Shown piece by piece: positions 45,728 to 57,562 of a DNA stretch of 64,000 bases (positions are counted from its first letter, which is position 1; every line of letters begins with the position of its first letter). The stretch covers positions 5,766,001 to 5,830,000 of the forward strand of contig BTRK01000001.1 of the NCBI GenBank assembly GCA_036245805.1, given 5' to 3'. Source of the stretch: Pristionchus mayeri (lineage: Eukaryota; Nematoda; Chromadorea; Rhabditida; Neodiplogasteridae). The notes beneath the pieces were generated by a model. The model did no database searches. It saw only the letters and a program-made list of their open reading frames with translations, and was not told where the DNA came from. The translations under genes were made by a program, and so were the position numbers.

Positions 45728-48700
45728 AAGAAGGGCGCTGACGTGTGGGATGTCCACTTCTGGATCGGAAAGAACGCATCGGAGGTACTATTTTAATGAG
45801 TTTATTTTTCTTAATTAACTAATTAAAGGCCAATTATGTAAAATTAACTAATTATAACCAATTTGCGTAATTAATGTTTTAGAAAACAACAAATACATAT
45901 GCATTTCAGGAGGAAATGGGCACTGCCGCATCAAAGACCGTGGAGATCGACCAGGCTTTGGGAGGTTTGCCCACCCAGTACAGGTGCGATCTTTGATCTC
46001 TCACTTTTATTGTTTGTTGTTGTATCACTCCTTTGATATTTACCTTGAAGAGAGGAGAAGAGAAGGTTAAGCAAACAAATCAAAGATCTATGCCTGATCT
46101 TTGATTTTCGATCTTTCATCTTTGATCATTCAGAGAGGTCCAGGGCCACGAGTCCGCACTATTCCTCTCATACTTCAAGAACAATCTTCGGTAATGTTCA
46201 CAACAGTGTTTAAAAATATGTTTTAGAACTCTGCCAAGATTGGAATCAATGCACAGCTCATTGAATTCGATCTAAGCAGAGGATATGAATTCAATATTCA
46301 ACACGGAACAATAAAAACATCGAAGCGACAATTTGAAGGACGCTGTAGCTGAATAATATTTCAGGATTCTTAAGTTACTATTAATCATGCATTTTTAAAG
46401 TTACGCGACTGGTGGCTACGACTCTGGCTTCGACAACATCGACGACCTCATCAAGAACTTCAAGCCGAAGCTGTACAAGTGCAAGGGCAAGCGAAATGTC
46501 CGCTGCACTGAGGTTAGCGATGAAATGATTGAGATAAAATTCTAGTTTTTGGGCGATTTACTGTATTGATGTTGAGTGGTTTCCAAGGAAAACACGTGAA
46601 ACATCGGTTTGGTTGATTTAGCGAAATCTTAATTGACCAATGTACGAAATTGCAATAACTTCCACTGAACGAGAGGATGACATAACTGATTGTTTTATTA
46701 GCCTTTGTAACGTCTTCAACATTGGCCACAATGTACCTTGCGGCTTTCTATTGAAAGGTGAAACGCAACTGCAAACATAGGGTCGATATTGACTATTTTT
46801 TTGTTTTTTTTTAAATTTCTAATCAGCTTGCTGCATTAATGAATTTGAAATTGAAATCAACAGTTATATTGAGTAACGAAATTCTATGATAGGTCAAGCT
46901 GGGCAAGGAATCGCTCAACCTCGGTGACGTCTTCATTCTGGATGTGGGAGATAAGATCTACGTGTGGATGCCGCCCGAGAGTGGCAGACTGGAGAAGATC
47001 AAGGTTTGCAATTGGAAATCTTGTACGCATATTACATCAAAAAACATTTAAAAAATCTAGAACAACACGGTACGCGCCAACCAACATTTAAAATTTAAAA
47101 TAATACGTTGTCAAAGGAAATAGTTAGCAAGAATACGCTATTTCCTCCGTGCTGGTGAGTGTTGGTGAATAAAAAAAGAAAAATAATAGTTATGTAACTT
47201 ATTATTTATAATTTATTTGAATTCAGGGTATGGCGCGAGCGAAGAATATTGCCGACAACGAACGCTCCGGAAGAACGAAGGTCGTGACTCTTGGTGAGCT
47301 ATGCATTAGAAATAACTCTTACTAGAAATGACGCTCTTCATTACTCTCGACGTAACGACCGGCGAAATTGTGGAGACATTTATTTCCAAGCAACCCCTGC
47401 GCAACACTTCTAAAAAACTCACTTACAAGGGAAGTTTGCGGAGTGTACCTAGCGCATTCGAAAGTGGAGAAAATTCTAAGAACTTCTGTTGTTTTCAAAT
47501 TTGCGGAAGGCTCATGCGAAAATCTGCACTCATAGTGGCAAACCGTTCGAAAGGCCAAAAACAGGTAATTTCTGAGCCTATCTTCATAAATCCCCATACA
47601 TCCCAGACCTCCACATGAGCGTTCCGCAAATTTGAAAACAATAAAAGTACTTAGATTTTTGTTCTCTTTCGAACGCGCTAAGTCTCGTTATGAAACTCCA
47701 CGGACACGCCGCTACCTTCCCTTGTTAGGAACTCATTTCTGCAAGAGGATTCGAATTATTGTTTTTCAAAGTCCGGTGCATCTTCATTGCTCTTGGATAT
47801 TCTGGAGACTAAAATTATGAGAGTGAAACATATAAACATCAATTTATTCCCAGACGACGAGTGGAACAAGAACGCAGATTTCTCGTCGCATTTCGGAGGC
47901 AAGGAGGTGAGAGTGACTTGCAATCAATTCTTGAGATATATTTAGTTATATTCTCGATGCTCTACAATTAGAACCATGTTGATAATATAAACATTTGAAA
48001 TTGTATGTGTAATTTTGTCCATGATCTGAGGTTAAATTAAGGTTGATATAATCAACATTTTGAATGTGTAGATAAAGTCAATTTCAGATAAAGTCAATTT
48101 CAGGTCATTCCCAGCGTCGCTAAAGCGGCCGATGACGACGCCAACTTCTGGGAGCGCAACAAGGACCAAGTGACGCTGTGGAAGTGGGTAGAAGTTGATT
48201 GCGAACAAATAATGTCTAGCCTGTCTGGATTATTGCTCGGAAACAAAAAAAGGAACAAACTAGAACTTGTACCCCGCCTTTCTTGGACAGCATAAAGCTT
48301 TCGCTTGACTTCAATTCATATTTCGAACCTCAGGGTGTCGGATGCATCGGGTGAAGCTACAGCCAAGTGGCTTGCGCAGGGAGAGGATGTGAAGCAGAAC
48401 TTGCTCGATTCCAATGTACGATAATTCCAACGCTACACATACATACCAAACGCACCGAATTTGTTATGTTTACAGTAATTTGCATTCAGTTATTGTTTCA
48501 ACCACATCATCTACCTCATCACTTCAAGCTTGCCCCCAATTAATTTTATTTGTATCTGAAACTCATCGTATTTTACACTTTGCAGTGATACGAAAATACG
48601 AATAATTAAAATCAATTGTACCTAAATTTTTCCTAAATTAAACCTAAATTAAACGTATTTTTTTCCAGGACGCCTTCATTCTCGATGCAGTCAACGGCGG

Positions 48701-49511
48701 TATCTACGTGTGGGTCGGCAAGGGATGCTCTCTAGATGAGAGATCAAAGACATTCCACTGGGGACAATGCTACCTGAACCAGCAGGTTAGAAACTTTTTG
48801 ATTGTTTAATTTTTTTCCAATTTGATTTTGATTTGTGTTCAAGTGGTAAGCTCTCAACAAGAATAATTAGTTTTCCATCTAATGGGCTCTTTGAAACTGA
48901 TTGTTTATCCCCGATCTCTGATGCATCTCGTTGCAGCACCTCCCTCCCTGGACCGCCGTGACGAGAGTGCTCGAGTCGACTGAACCCCAGCTGTTCACAC
49001 AGTGGTTCGCTGACTGGATGGGAACTGTTAAGACGGTGAGGACTATTGTGATTTTCGTGTTTTGTAGTTGTGACAAATCGGTACCTGCTCTTCTCATATT
49101 ATACGACCTCTCGCCCTGATTGACCAATGAGCTATCACATGAAATGAAAATGAAGCGTGCTGATGTTTAAACAGTTGCTTACATCATGTACTTCGCACTG
49201 ATTTTTTGGGTTAGATTCGCACCAGGTCGGATGAGCACCATGACGTCATAGTTCGCATCCTGCTTAGTGTCATACGATTGCATGATAAACAGGCATGTTC
49301 GGGAGATTCAGCATTCGAAGTGTACTTACAGGGCGAATTCGAGCCGCGCCTCTTCCAGTGCTCGAACGAGAGCGGCAATCTGATCGTGGAGGAGATCGTC
49401 GGTTTCGATCAAGAAGTGATTTTATTTCCATAATCCTAGTTTGGCGAGCTCTTCACAATCTCTTCGCAAACGATTTTACGTACACTACTGAACGACTTTT
49501 TGCAAAAAGTA

Positions 49512-50745
49512 TTGGGGTGTCCGGAAAGTTCGTATAATTTTTATTTTTTATTTTTTAGGGAATGCTTTACAATTCTCAGTGACCAATGTATGCCCCCTTC
49601 TTTCTCACTACCTCCCTCCAGCGATTGGGCAGGGTCTCTATTCCTCTCTTTCAGAATGCGGGTTTCTTCGAGACCGCCCAGTTCACGAAAGCCCTCACAA
49701 CTTCATATCGATTCTTGAACTTTTTTCCTTTGCAGAAGTCAGAGAGAGAGCGGAAGCAGTGGTAGTCGCATGGGGAGAGATCCGGGGAATACGGTGGATG
49801 GGGAATCCTCTCGATCTTCAGCTCGTCCATTTTCTTCTGGGTAATCTTGTGCGCGAGCATTGTCCATCTGAAGAAGAATTTTGCCCTGGTTCAGGAGTCT
49901 GGGAGGGACTCTGATCGCGACATCTTGCAGTTTTTCAGAGAAGAGGTCGGCATTGATGCTGGTGCCAGGGGCGAGGATCTCCCAGTAGATGGGACCGAGC
50001 ACTGAGAAGAAGAAGCAGAGGAGCTCCTCCTTCCCGTGCTCTTCCTTCTTCGGGACGGGCGTGGGCTTCTCATCTGCATCCACCCATTGCAGTCTCCTCA
50101 CAGGGTTATCGTACGTGATCCACTTCTCATCTGTAGCGATGATGGAATTGACCCATCGAAGATTGGATCTACGATGGAGTAATTCCCGACAGACTTGAAC
50201 ACGATTTTTCAGCTGTTCGGGGGAGAGGTCATGGGGAATCACTTGTGGGAGTTTCGGCTTCTTTCCAGATCGATGGAGGATATCGGACACCGTTGATCTG
50301 GGAGTACCATTATCCTTCTTCAACTCACGCACACTGGCCATGGGCTTGCGCGTCAGTGTGCGGAGAACGAGAGGTTGATCGAGGGGGGGAGGGCGTCCAG
50401 AGCGGGGTTGATCATCGAGACCAAACTCCACTTTCTTGATGCGGGAGAACCACTTATAGCAGAAGGGTATGGAGGAAGCGTCAGCTCCTTCCGACTGGGC
50501 CACGGCAGAGTGGGCCTCCTTCACGGATCGACCAAGATGGTAGTAATGAAGTAAAACTGCTCGGAGGTAGAGATGGGAGTCCATCACAAGAATCAATGTA
50601 GCAACTAGGAGACTGATGAAATCCTCTCACTACTCAACATCAGAATGATGCAATACATTGTTGACAAACAGATTGCGCAATCACTGCATTTGATCGCGAA
50701 CTGACTTTTTTCCGAAGCATTATACGAACTTTCCGGACACCCCAA
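49512..50745 (-). mobile_element. mariner (DD34D-like) element B, in gelsolin copy 2 intron 14
   Basis: It has the same 27-bp terminal inverted repeats as element A, with TA flanks at 49510-49511 and 50746-50747. The corresponding introns of copies 1 and 3 have no insertion. Element B is very similar to element A along its length, so both derive from one recently active family. Confidence 0.95.
49576..50596 (-). pseudogene. mariner transposase, broken (element B)
   Basis: The frame runs intact from ATG 50596 through the HTH domain (CYKWFSRIKK), ATDEKWITYDN (first Asp) and MDNARA (second Asp). It then shifts by one base near 49855. The rest, with PHPPYSPDLSPCDYHCF (third Asp), lies in another frame, and a TGA replaces Trp near 49650. 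Spacing of the second and third Asp counts to about 32 here, near the DD34D value but uncertain because of the frameshift. Confidence 0.88.
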
Positions 50746-51142
50746 TATTAGGTGTTGTCCTACACGAGACCGCAACACTGTATTCTATACATATTCGGCG
50801 CAAGACTAATATGGATATCCATAACTGTAGGACCTCGACGGTGACGACGTCATGGTGCTCGACGCCTTCAACACCATCTACGTGTGGGTGGGAGCGGGAG
50901 CGAATGCGGAAGAGAAGAAGTACGCCGAGAAGACGGCGCAGGCGAGAATTATTTCGTTTTATTGGCACGATGCCAGAAACATTCCTGCCTCGAGACTCGA
51001 GAGAGAGAACAAGTAAAGCAAGATGACACCTTCTTTTCTAATCTATGCGTGGCAGTTTCATTGCATTTAGAATGTCAGAGAGAACAGGTCCAGAAACACT
51101 GATGAATTGAACGAATGAAAGATGAAAGAGAAAGTTAATCGT

Positions 51143-51176
51143 CATCACCAGCCATAGCTCAGTTGGTAGAGCATCA
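51143..51176 (+). repeat. Partial tandem duplication of the tRNA 5' end
   Basis: A 29-nt block (CATCACCAGCCATAGCTCAG plus TTGGTAGAG) occurs twice head to tail, at 51143 and 51172, directly before the complete tRNA-Tyr. It adds a second A box. Confidence 0.85.
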
Positions 51177-51249
51177 CCAGCCATAGCTCAGTTGGTAGAG
51201 CGGAGGACTGTAGATCCTTATGTCACTGGTTCGAATCCGGTTGGCTGGA
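51177..51249 (+). tRNA. tRNA-Tyr (GTA) in gelsolin intron 15, copy 2
   Basis: Acceptor stem, anticodon GTA and B box are intact, with one change in the variable region (TATGTC for TAGGTC). It is intronless, in sense with the host gene, and TTTT follows. The downstream 110 bp are almost identical to copy 3 but unlike copy 1. Confidence 0.75.
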
Positions 51250-51867
51250 GTTCTTTTGCGTTTGCTACTTCCTGTACACTAATTAGTAAATTATTAATTA
51301 ACTCATTTCACTTTAAACAATACAACACTAAAATATTATTAGCATAATATTCATATTTTAGGATTACCTGAGCAACGGCACTGTAAAGCGTCCAAAGCAG
51401 ACGCACACCGAGACCCTCTTCCAGGTAGGTTTCACGATAATTATGAACTATTTGAATCACTTATTTTCCGATTCTTTCTTGATTTTTGTGATACAAAAAT
51501 AATATAAATTGTATGTTTTGGAATTGATACGCATGCATTCAAAACAGATTAAAAATGTTGGAAATTTGAATTTGTCAAAACAACTCAACTTCAGGGACAG
51601 GAATCGCCCACTTTTAAGAAGTTCTTCCCCTCTTGGGACGACTAGATGTTCAAGGAGGTGCTCTATTAACTTTTAATAATCAACTGTCTTCAATATGCGT
51701 TTTCTCTACGGTCTATCATGATAGATAGCACGCACAATGAATGGACGATTATTCTCAAGCCACCCCAGTAATAAAAATATTCAGAACATCTAATAATATT
51801 TTGAAAATAAAATCCATTTCAGCAAGCCCGTTCGGTCGCCAAAATGCGCAAGCTACTCTTCAACTAA

Positions 51868-52345
51868 AAATGTGTTCCGTAATTCGTAAAGTAATGGATC
51901 ATTTTTTTGTGAACTTGCTAGCTTGCTTCGTATTTTATTCACATATTAGCCAATTGCTTTGCCCTTACTGTTCGTCCACTTTGATAAAGTTGATATTTGC
52001 ACCATTTTTTGAAGATTTGCAAATGTTGAAAATGTAATTCATCGGATATGTTTCAGCAATAATTCATGCCCCTAATTTTTCAAGAAAATCGATTCTAGTT
52101 TAGGTTCCTATAGGAGAAAAAATAAATATAACTGACAGAGTTCATGAGTCATTGGAGGAAAAAAAATGCAGGAACATGACATTAAATTGAGAGACGGATA
52201 AATAGGACATGTAAATAGGGTATGTATTGAAGAGTTAAGCAGGACAAAAAATAAGGACTTGATTGAGGTGGAAATGCCATTTCATGATATGCTCTTAAAC
52301 TCCAGCAAAGTGGACAAGAAAAGGCGAGTAATGAAGAGATACATC
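51868..52345. other. Spacer between gelsolin copies 2 and 3; nothing recognised
   Basis: The 3' flank of copy 2 resembles that of copy 1 for about 120 bp (GCTAGCTTGCTTC, GTTGATATTTG). The rest is A/T-rich without repeats or frames that I recognise. Confidence 0.5.
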
Positions 52346-52802
52346 TCTAAAGGATACTGTGTGAATAAGGAGGGACTACATGTGTGGAGGATTAACGTGA
52401 GTCCATGCACTTTGAACTTTACATCCGTTTATGTGACTCGTCTCTTCGCCATGCTCTCTTTCTATATGGATGATTTCATAAACAAATGTCCATCTTCGTT
52501 GTACCCTCTCCCCTTTCTATACTGAGCTCGCATCCATGGAGATCCGTTTCAGGGTAAGCAGATGATGTCATAAAAACGATCGTGGTCTGCGTTAAATGGT
52601 AAAAAGACAAAACACATGACTAATTTGAAGAAGAACACTCTCGAACCCGTGTCAGCTGGACAGCGAGGAACGTTCTTCGATGGAGACGCCTACGTGGTGC
52701 TCAATATGAGTTGGGAAAAATTAAAGATAAAATAAAGAGCTCAATGTGAGTTATGGACTATGTACATTATAAACAAAGGCATAATTTCTCACGTTTGCAC
52801 GA

Positions 52803-53054
52803 TTAAAGGAGGAGTAAACTCAAAATTCAATTTTTGAAGCTATCATATGCACTGCCTAGAGCTCCACAACGATAAGAAGCTCCGAAAGTTTCACAATGAT
52901 ATATTCATTTCGAACTAAGTTATAGCTAGTTGGCTGGGTGCCAGATCAGGGAAAGCTCAGGGAAGGGGCGAGATAGCACGCGACTTGAAGAGAGTGCGTC
53001 GCTAGGAGAAACATATCCTAACCGGGCGCGCGTTTGTCGTTACTCCTCCGTTAA
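52803..53054. mobile_element. TTAA-ended MITE, complete copy
   Basis: TTAAAGGAGGAGTAAA at the left returns inverted as TTACTCCTCCGTTAA at the right, with TTAA at each outer edge, the target used by piggyBac-type elements. It lies in intron 2 of gelsolin copy 3. Partial copies occur at 34238 and 38400-38573. Confidence 0.75.
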
Positions 53055-54486
53055 TATTGTTTATTTTTTATATCATCATGCAAATCATCGAACGACTATT
53101 TTAGGAGAGTGACCCACTTTTTGCACACACTGTGAAACATAATTAATTTATATTTCTCGAAAAAGATAAGTGGCGTTGGAGAAACCTCCTTCTTTTGAGA
53201 AATCCCTAAAGGCAGGGCGAACGCTCGTTCAATGTGAATTGGGGAAACAAAGATAAAATGCAAATTTTCTTACATGCTGATTCATTTCCTTATGTTTTGA
53301 AGTGATTCATCGTGAGACTATTTTCGAAGAGTGAGTCACAGTTTATGCACTATGTGAAACATAGTTCTTTCAAGTGGCCCATGAAAATAGTGCAAGGGGA
53401 AAAACTTCCACATTTAATGAAGCCTCTCCCTGAAGCCACTGAAGTCTAAAGTCTAGAGATAGAGTATGTAGACATAGTTGATAGAGCACCGAATTATTAA
53501 GATTAGTGGGTCAATTTCTCTATGCTCAACAAGTGGGTGAGTAAGCAATTGTTCATTTAAATAACCAATTTGACTATGCTGGGGCGCGATGAATGACGAG
53601 AATGAGAATTTACATGATAATTCCAGGCTATTTTGTTGTTTTTCAAGCTCACCATTTTTTCCCAGACCAAAAAGGGCGCGGACGTGTGGGATGTCCACTT
53701 CTGGATCGGCAAGAACGCATCGCCCGTACGATTTTAATGAGTTTATTTTTCTTGATTAACTAATTAAAAGCCAATTATGTAATTAATGTTTTCGAAAACA
53801 ACAAATACATATATATCTCAGGAGGAGATGGGTACAGCTGCATCGAAGACGGTGGAGATCGATCAGGCTCTCGGCGGCTTCCCCACCCAGTACAGGTGTG
53901 ATATTTGATCTCTCACTCCCATTGTTTGTTGTTGTGTTAGTACTTTGATATTTGCCTTGAAGAGATGAAAATATAAGATTTGGCCAAAAACCATCAAAGA
54001 GTCTTGTGTAATAAATAATTTTTTGATTTTTGATATGTGATCATTCAGAGAGGTCCAGGGCCACGAGTCCGCGCTCTTCCTCTCCTACTTCAAGAACAAC
54101 CTTCGGTAATATCCACAACATTTATTATATTTTTTTCGATCGCTGTACACACTGACCAATATACAGCTTGTTGAATACGATTTAAGTGGAGCAGGTGAAA
54201 CACAAGTAGCACTGAAAGGACAAGAAAGAAATATCGATTGATATAGCGCATTAGGAATCAATTGCAAACGATCGAAATTTTGATTGAAGATGTAACTGAA
54301 TAATACTTAAGGATTCTTAAGTTATTATCAAGCATTCTTTTAAAGGTACGCGACTGGTGGCTACGATTCTGGCTTCGACAACATCGATGACCTCATCAAG
54401 AACTTCAAGCCGAAGCTGTACAAGTGCATGCGCAAGCGAAATGTCCGATGCACTGAGGTTAGCGATGAAATGATTGAGATAAAATT

Positions 54487-54596
54487 AGGGATCGCTTTGC
54501 AAGAAATGACTCTCTTCAAACTACACACTCTCTCACCTATCAGACCGGCGAGAGAGTGTGCAGTATGAAGAGACCGTTTCTTGCCAAGCCTTCCCT
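54487..54596. mobile_element. 110-bp MITE with 10-bp target duplication
   Basis: AGATAAAATT flanks it at 54477-54486 and 54597-54606. Its ends, AGGGATCGCTTTGCAAGAAA and AGGGAAGGCTTGGCAAGAAA (inverted), form terminal repeats, with an inner CACTCTCTCAC against GAGAGAGTGTG hairpin. Copy 2 has the same intron sequence without it, so the insertion is verified by a paralogous empty site. The inner hairpin resembles the units of the 20-31 kb array. Confidence 0.88.
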
Positions 54597-57514
54597 AGAT
54601 AAAATTCTAGTTTTTGAGCGATTTACTAAATTGATGCTGCGGGGATTTCAAGAAAAACATGAAACATCGTTTTGGTTGATTAAGCGAAATCTTAATTTAG
54701 CAATGCACGAAATTACGATAACTTCCACTAAAGGAGACGATGAGATAACTGATTGTTTTATTGGCCTTCCGAACCTCAGAAACACTGGCCACAATGTACC
54801 TTGCGGCTTTCTATTGAAAGGTGAAACGCAACTGCAAACATAGGATCGGTTTTGACTATTTTTTGGAAATTTCTAATCAGCTTGTTGCATTAATGGATTT
54901 GAAATCAACAGTTATGCAGAGTAATTAAAGTCCATCATAGGTCAAGCTGGGCAAGGAGTCGCTCAATCTCGGAGACGTCTTCATTCTGGATGTGGGAGAG
55001 AAGATCTACGTGTGGATGCCTCCCGAGAGCGGAAGATTGGAGAAGATCAAGGCTTGATCGATCTCTAACTTATTTGCGATTCGCATGCGATTTATTGCAT
55101 TACTCGCCCCCAAAGGAAAAAATAAATAAACTGAACTCAAAATGACAGTTTGGAATATCAAAATTTAAGAATAGTGTGTTCTTCTATGACTCGCTAATTG
55201 AATGCAGGGAATGGCGCGAGCAAAGAACATCGCTGACAACGAACGCTCCGGAAGAACGAAGGTCGTGACACTTGGTGAGCTAAACATTCGGCTAAAGATG
55301 ACCCTCTAAATTATGAGTGGTATTTGACTGGCGAGATATAACGCACGCTGGATACTGCAATTTCTTGCTATGCACCCCCTACGTAATAGTAATAGAAAAG
55401 TTTCAGTAGGAAATCATTTCGAAAAGACATTTCGAGTTATTTATTTTCGATTGAAGCCGACATTAAATTGCTCCAGCTTATTCTACCAACTAAAATGATG
55501 AATATGAACATAACGAATCTCTATTTTTTAACAGACGACGAGTGGAACAAGAACGCCGATTTCTGGTCGCACTTCGGAGGCAAGGAGGTGAGAGTGATGT
55601 GAAATTATTTTTCACTGCGATAATTTTAATCACACAATTTACAATTATTATTTTTTACTGCTATGTAGGCATGCTCAATATTGTACATTTTTGTATTGAA
55701 ATTTATGTTAGCCGGAAAAAAAATAATTTAGAACAATCTAAAAAAATAATTTCAGGTCATTCCCAGCGTCGCGAAAGCGGCCGATGACGACGCAAACTTC
55801 TGGGAGCGCAACAAGGACCAAGTGACGCTGTGGAATTGAGCGAAATGTGGTGAACGAAAAATTACAGGACCATACGCTTTCGTACAAAAAAGGAATACCC
55901 TATACCTTGTACCCTTTCTTGTTTGACTGTAACAATGCACTTTATTACCTTACAAGGGCGATATCCGTAAATTATTGAAAGAGAGGCCTTTGTTTAGACT
56001 ACGGGTCCATCCGAAATGTTAAGTTCAAAATTGAAACCATAGGGTCTCGGATGCCTCTGGCGAGGCTACAGTCAAGTGGCTTGCGCAGGGAGAAGATGTC
56101 AAGCAGAACCTACTGGATTCCAACGTCTGATATTTGTCGTTCATTATTGATTATTGGACGACGTAATCGTCATTGGAATTGCTTTATATCAGTTTCAAAT
56201 GCAATTGATTCACATGTGAAACGTATTTCGTTTTCACTTCCACTGACATCAAAATATCATCCGCTAGACTTTGGTAGAGCAAAACTCGAAAACTGGAAAA
56301 TCTGCAATCAATTTCACGACGCCTTCATTCTCGATGCAGTCAACGGCGGTATCTACGTGTGGGTCGGCAAGGGATGCTCGCTAGATGAGAGATCCAAGGC
56401 TTTCCACTGGGGACAGTGCTACCTCAATCAGCAGGTGGGGAATTTCCTAGAATCTTGCATATTTCGCATCTCGATTTGATCATCCATCGAGACTACTCTC
56501 GCGGCTTCCATAATTCTCTCTTGATTCTACACAATGATAATCGTTCGAAGCCAGCCCTAGTCTAAAGTCATGCTCACAAGCACGAGGATATAGCAGAATA
56601 GTCTTTCTTGACAACCATAACTAATGTGATCATAATGGTAAAAATGATCTTTGATTTCTGATCCTCGGTCATTTCAGCACCTTCCTCCCTGGACCGCAGT
56701 CACGAGAGTGCTAGAATCGACTGAACCCCAGCTGTTCACGCAGTGGTTCGCTGACTGGATGGGCACTGTCAAGACGGTATTGCTATTCTGTATAGTGATT
56801 TGCTCTGTCAATAGTAGCTATGGTGGAAGTTAGCTCGAGGTTTTGTGAATACGTTGTAGGAGACTGGTTGTAGAAGCACAGATCAATAACAAGCTACGGT
56901 AGCTAAATAATCGATAATTACAGGGTGAATTCGAGCCGCGTCTCTTCCAGTGCTCGAACGAGAGCGGCAATCTGATCGTGGAGGAGATCGTTGGATTAGA
57001 TCAGGAAGTGATTTTTTGTACTCTCAATTTGTCGAGCTCGTGATAATAATCACTTCACACACCTGTCTTTATATTGCGTCAGGCACAAACACAACATATT
57101 ATCAAACCCTTAGTCAAGAAGGCCTCGTGTCCGTAGTGGCTGACGCAAAAAACTACTTCACTCATGAAAAGCTTTTTAAGGTCTCGTATGTTTCTTCCCC
57201 CCCCCCCCCCACAACAGTGGTAAACTCACTCCATATGGTCATTGTGGCTGATGTCAAGATGTTTATAACTGCAGGACCTCGACGGTGACGACGTCATGGT
57301 GCTGGACGCCTTCAACACCATCTACGTGTGGGTGGGAGCGGGGGCGAATGCGGAGGAGAAGAAGTACGCTGAGAAGACAGCTCAGGCGAGAATCAGAGCT
57401 TTCTGTTGGCACAGATCCAGCAACATTCGCGCTATAAAACCGTATCGTTGTAAAACATAAAATAGTCAATGTGTGGAAGATCTGGTCAGGGGAAAATGAT
57501 GAATTGAATGAATG

Positions 57515-57562
57515 TAGCGGAGGACTGTAGATCCTTAGGTCACTGGTTCGAATCGGGCTGGA
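57515..57562 (+). pseudogene. tRNA-Tyr fragment in gelsolin intron 15, copy 3
   Basis: The D arm and 5' acceptor strand are deleted, and the 3' acceptor strand is shortened. The anticodon arm with GTA and the B box GGTTCGAAT remain. The conserved 5' flank (ATGATGAATTGAATGAATG) joins directly to the fragment. Confidence 0.8.

Larger units (their letters stand above)
42818..51867 (+). pseudogene. Gelsolin-like gene, tandem copy 2 (exons 1-2 missing, LINE in exon 3, premature stop)
   Basis: Exon parts: 42818-42826 plus 45734-45784 (exon 3, split), 45910-45983, 46134-46190, 46401-46512, 46893-47003, 47227-47293, 47854-47906, 48104-48183, 48334-48415, 48669-48785, 48937-49035, 49332-49415, 50831-50941, 51362-51424, 51595-51657, 51823-51867. 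Every exon from 4 on has the same length as in copy 1 and stays in frame. Defects: no counterpart of exons 1 and 2, a LINE inserted in exon 3, and a TAG at 51643-51645 in exon 17 where copy 1 has AAG. Coding sequence is otherwise well kept, so loss is recent or a shortened product was retained for a time. Intron 15 again begins GC and holds a tRNA-Tyr. Confidence 0.88.
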
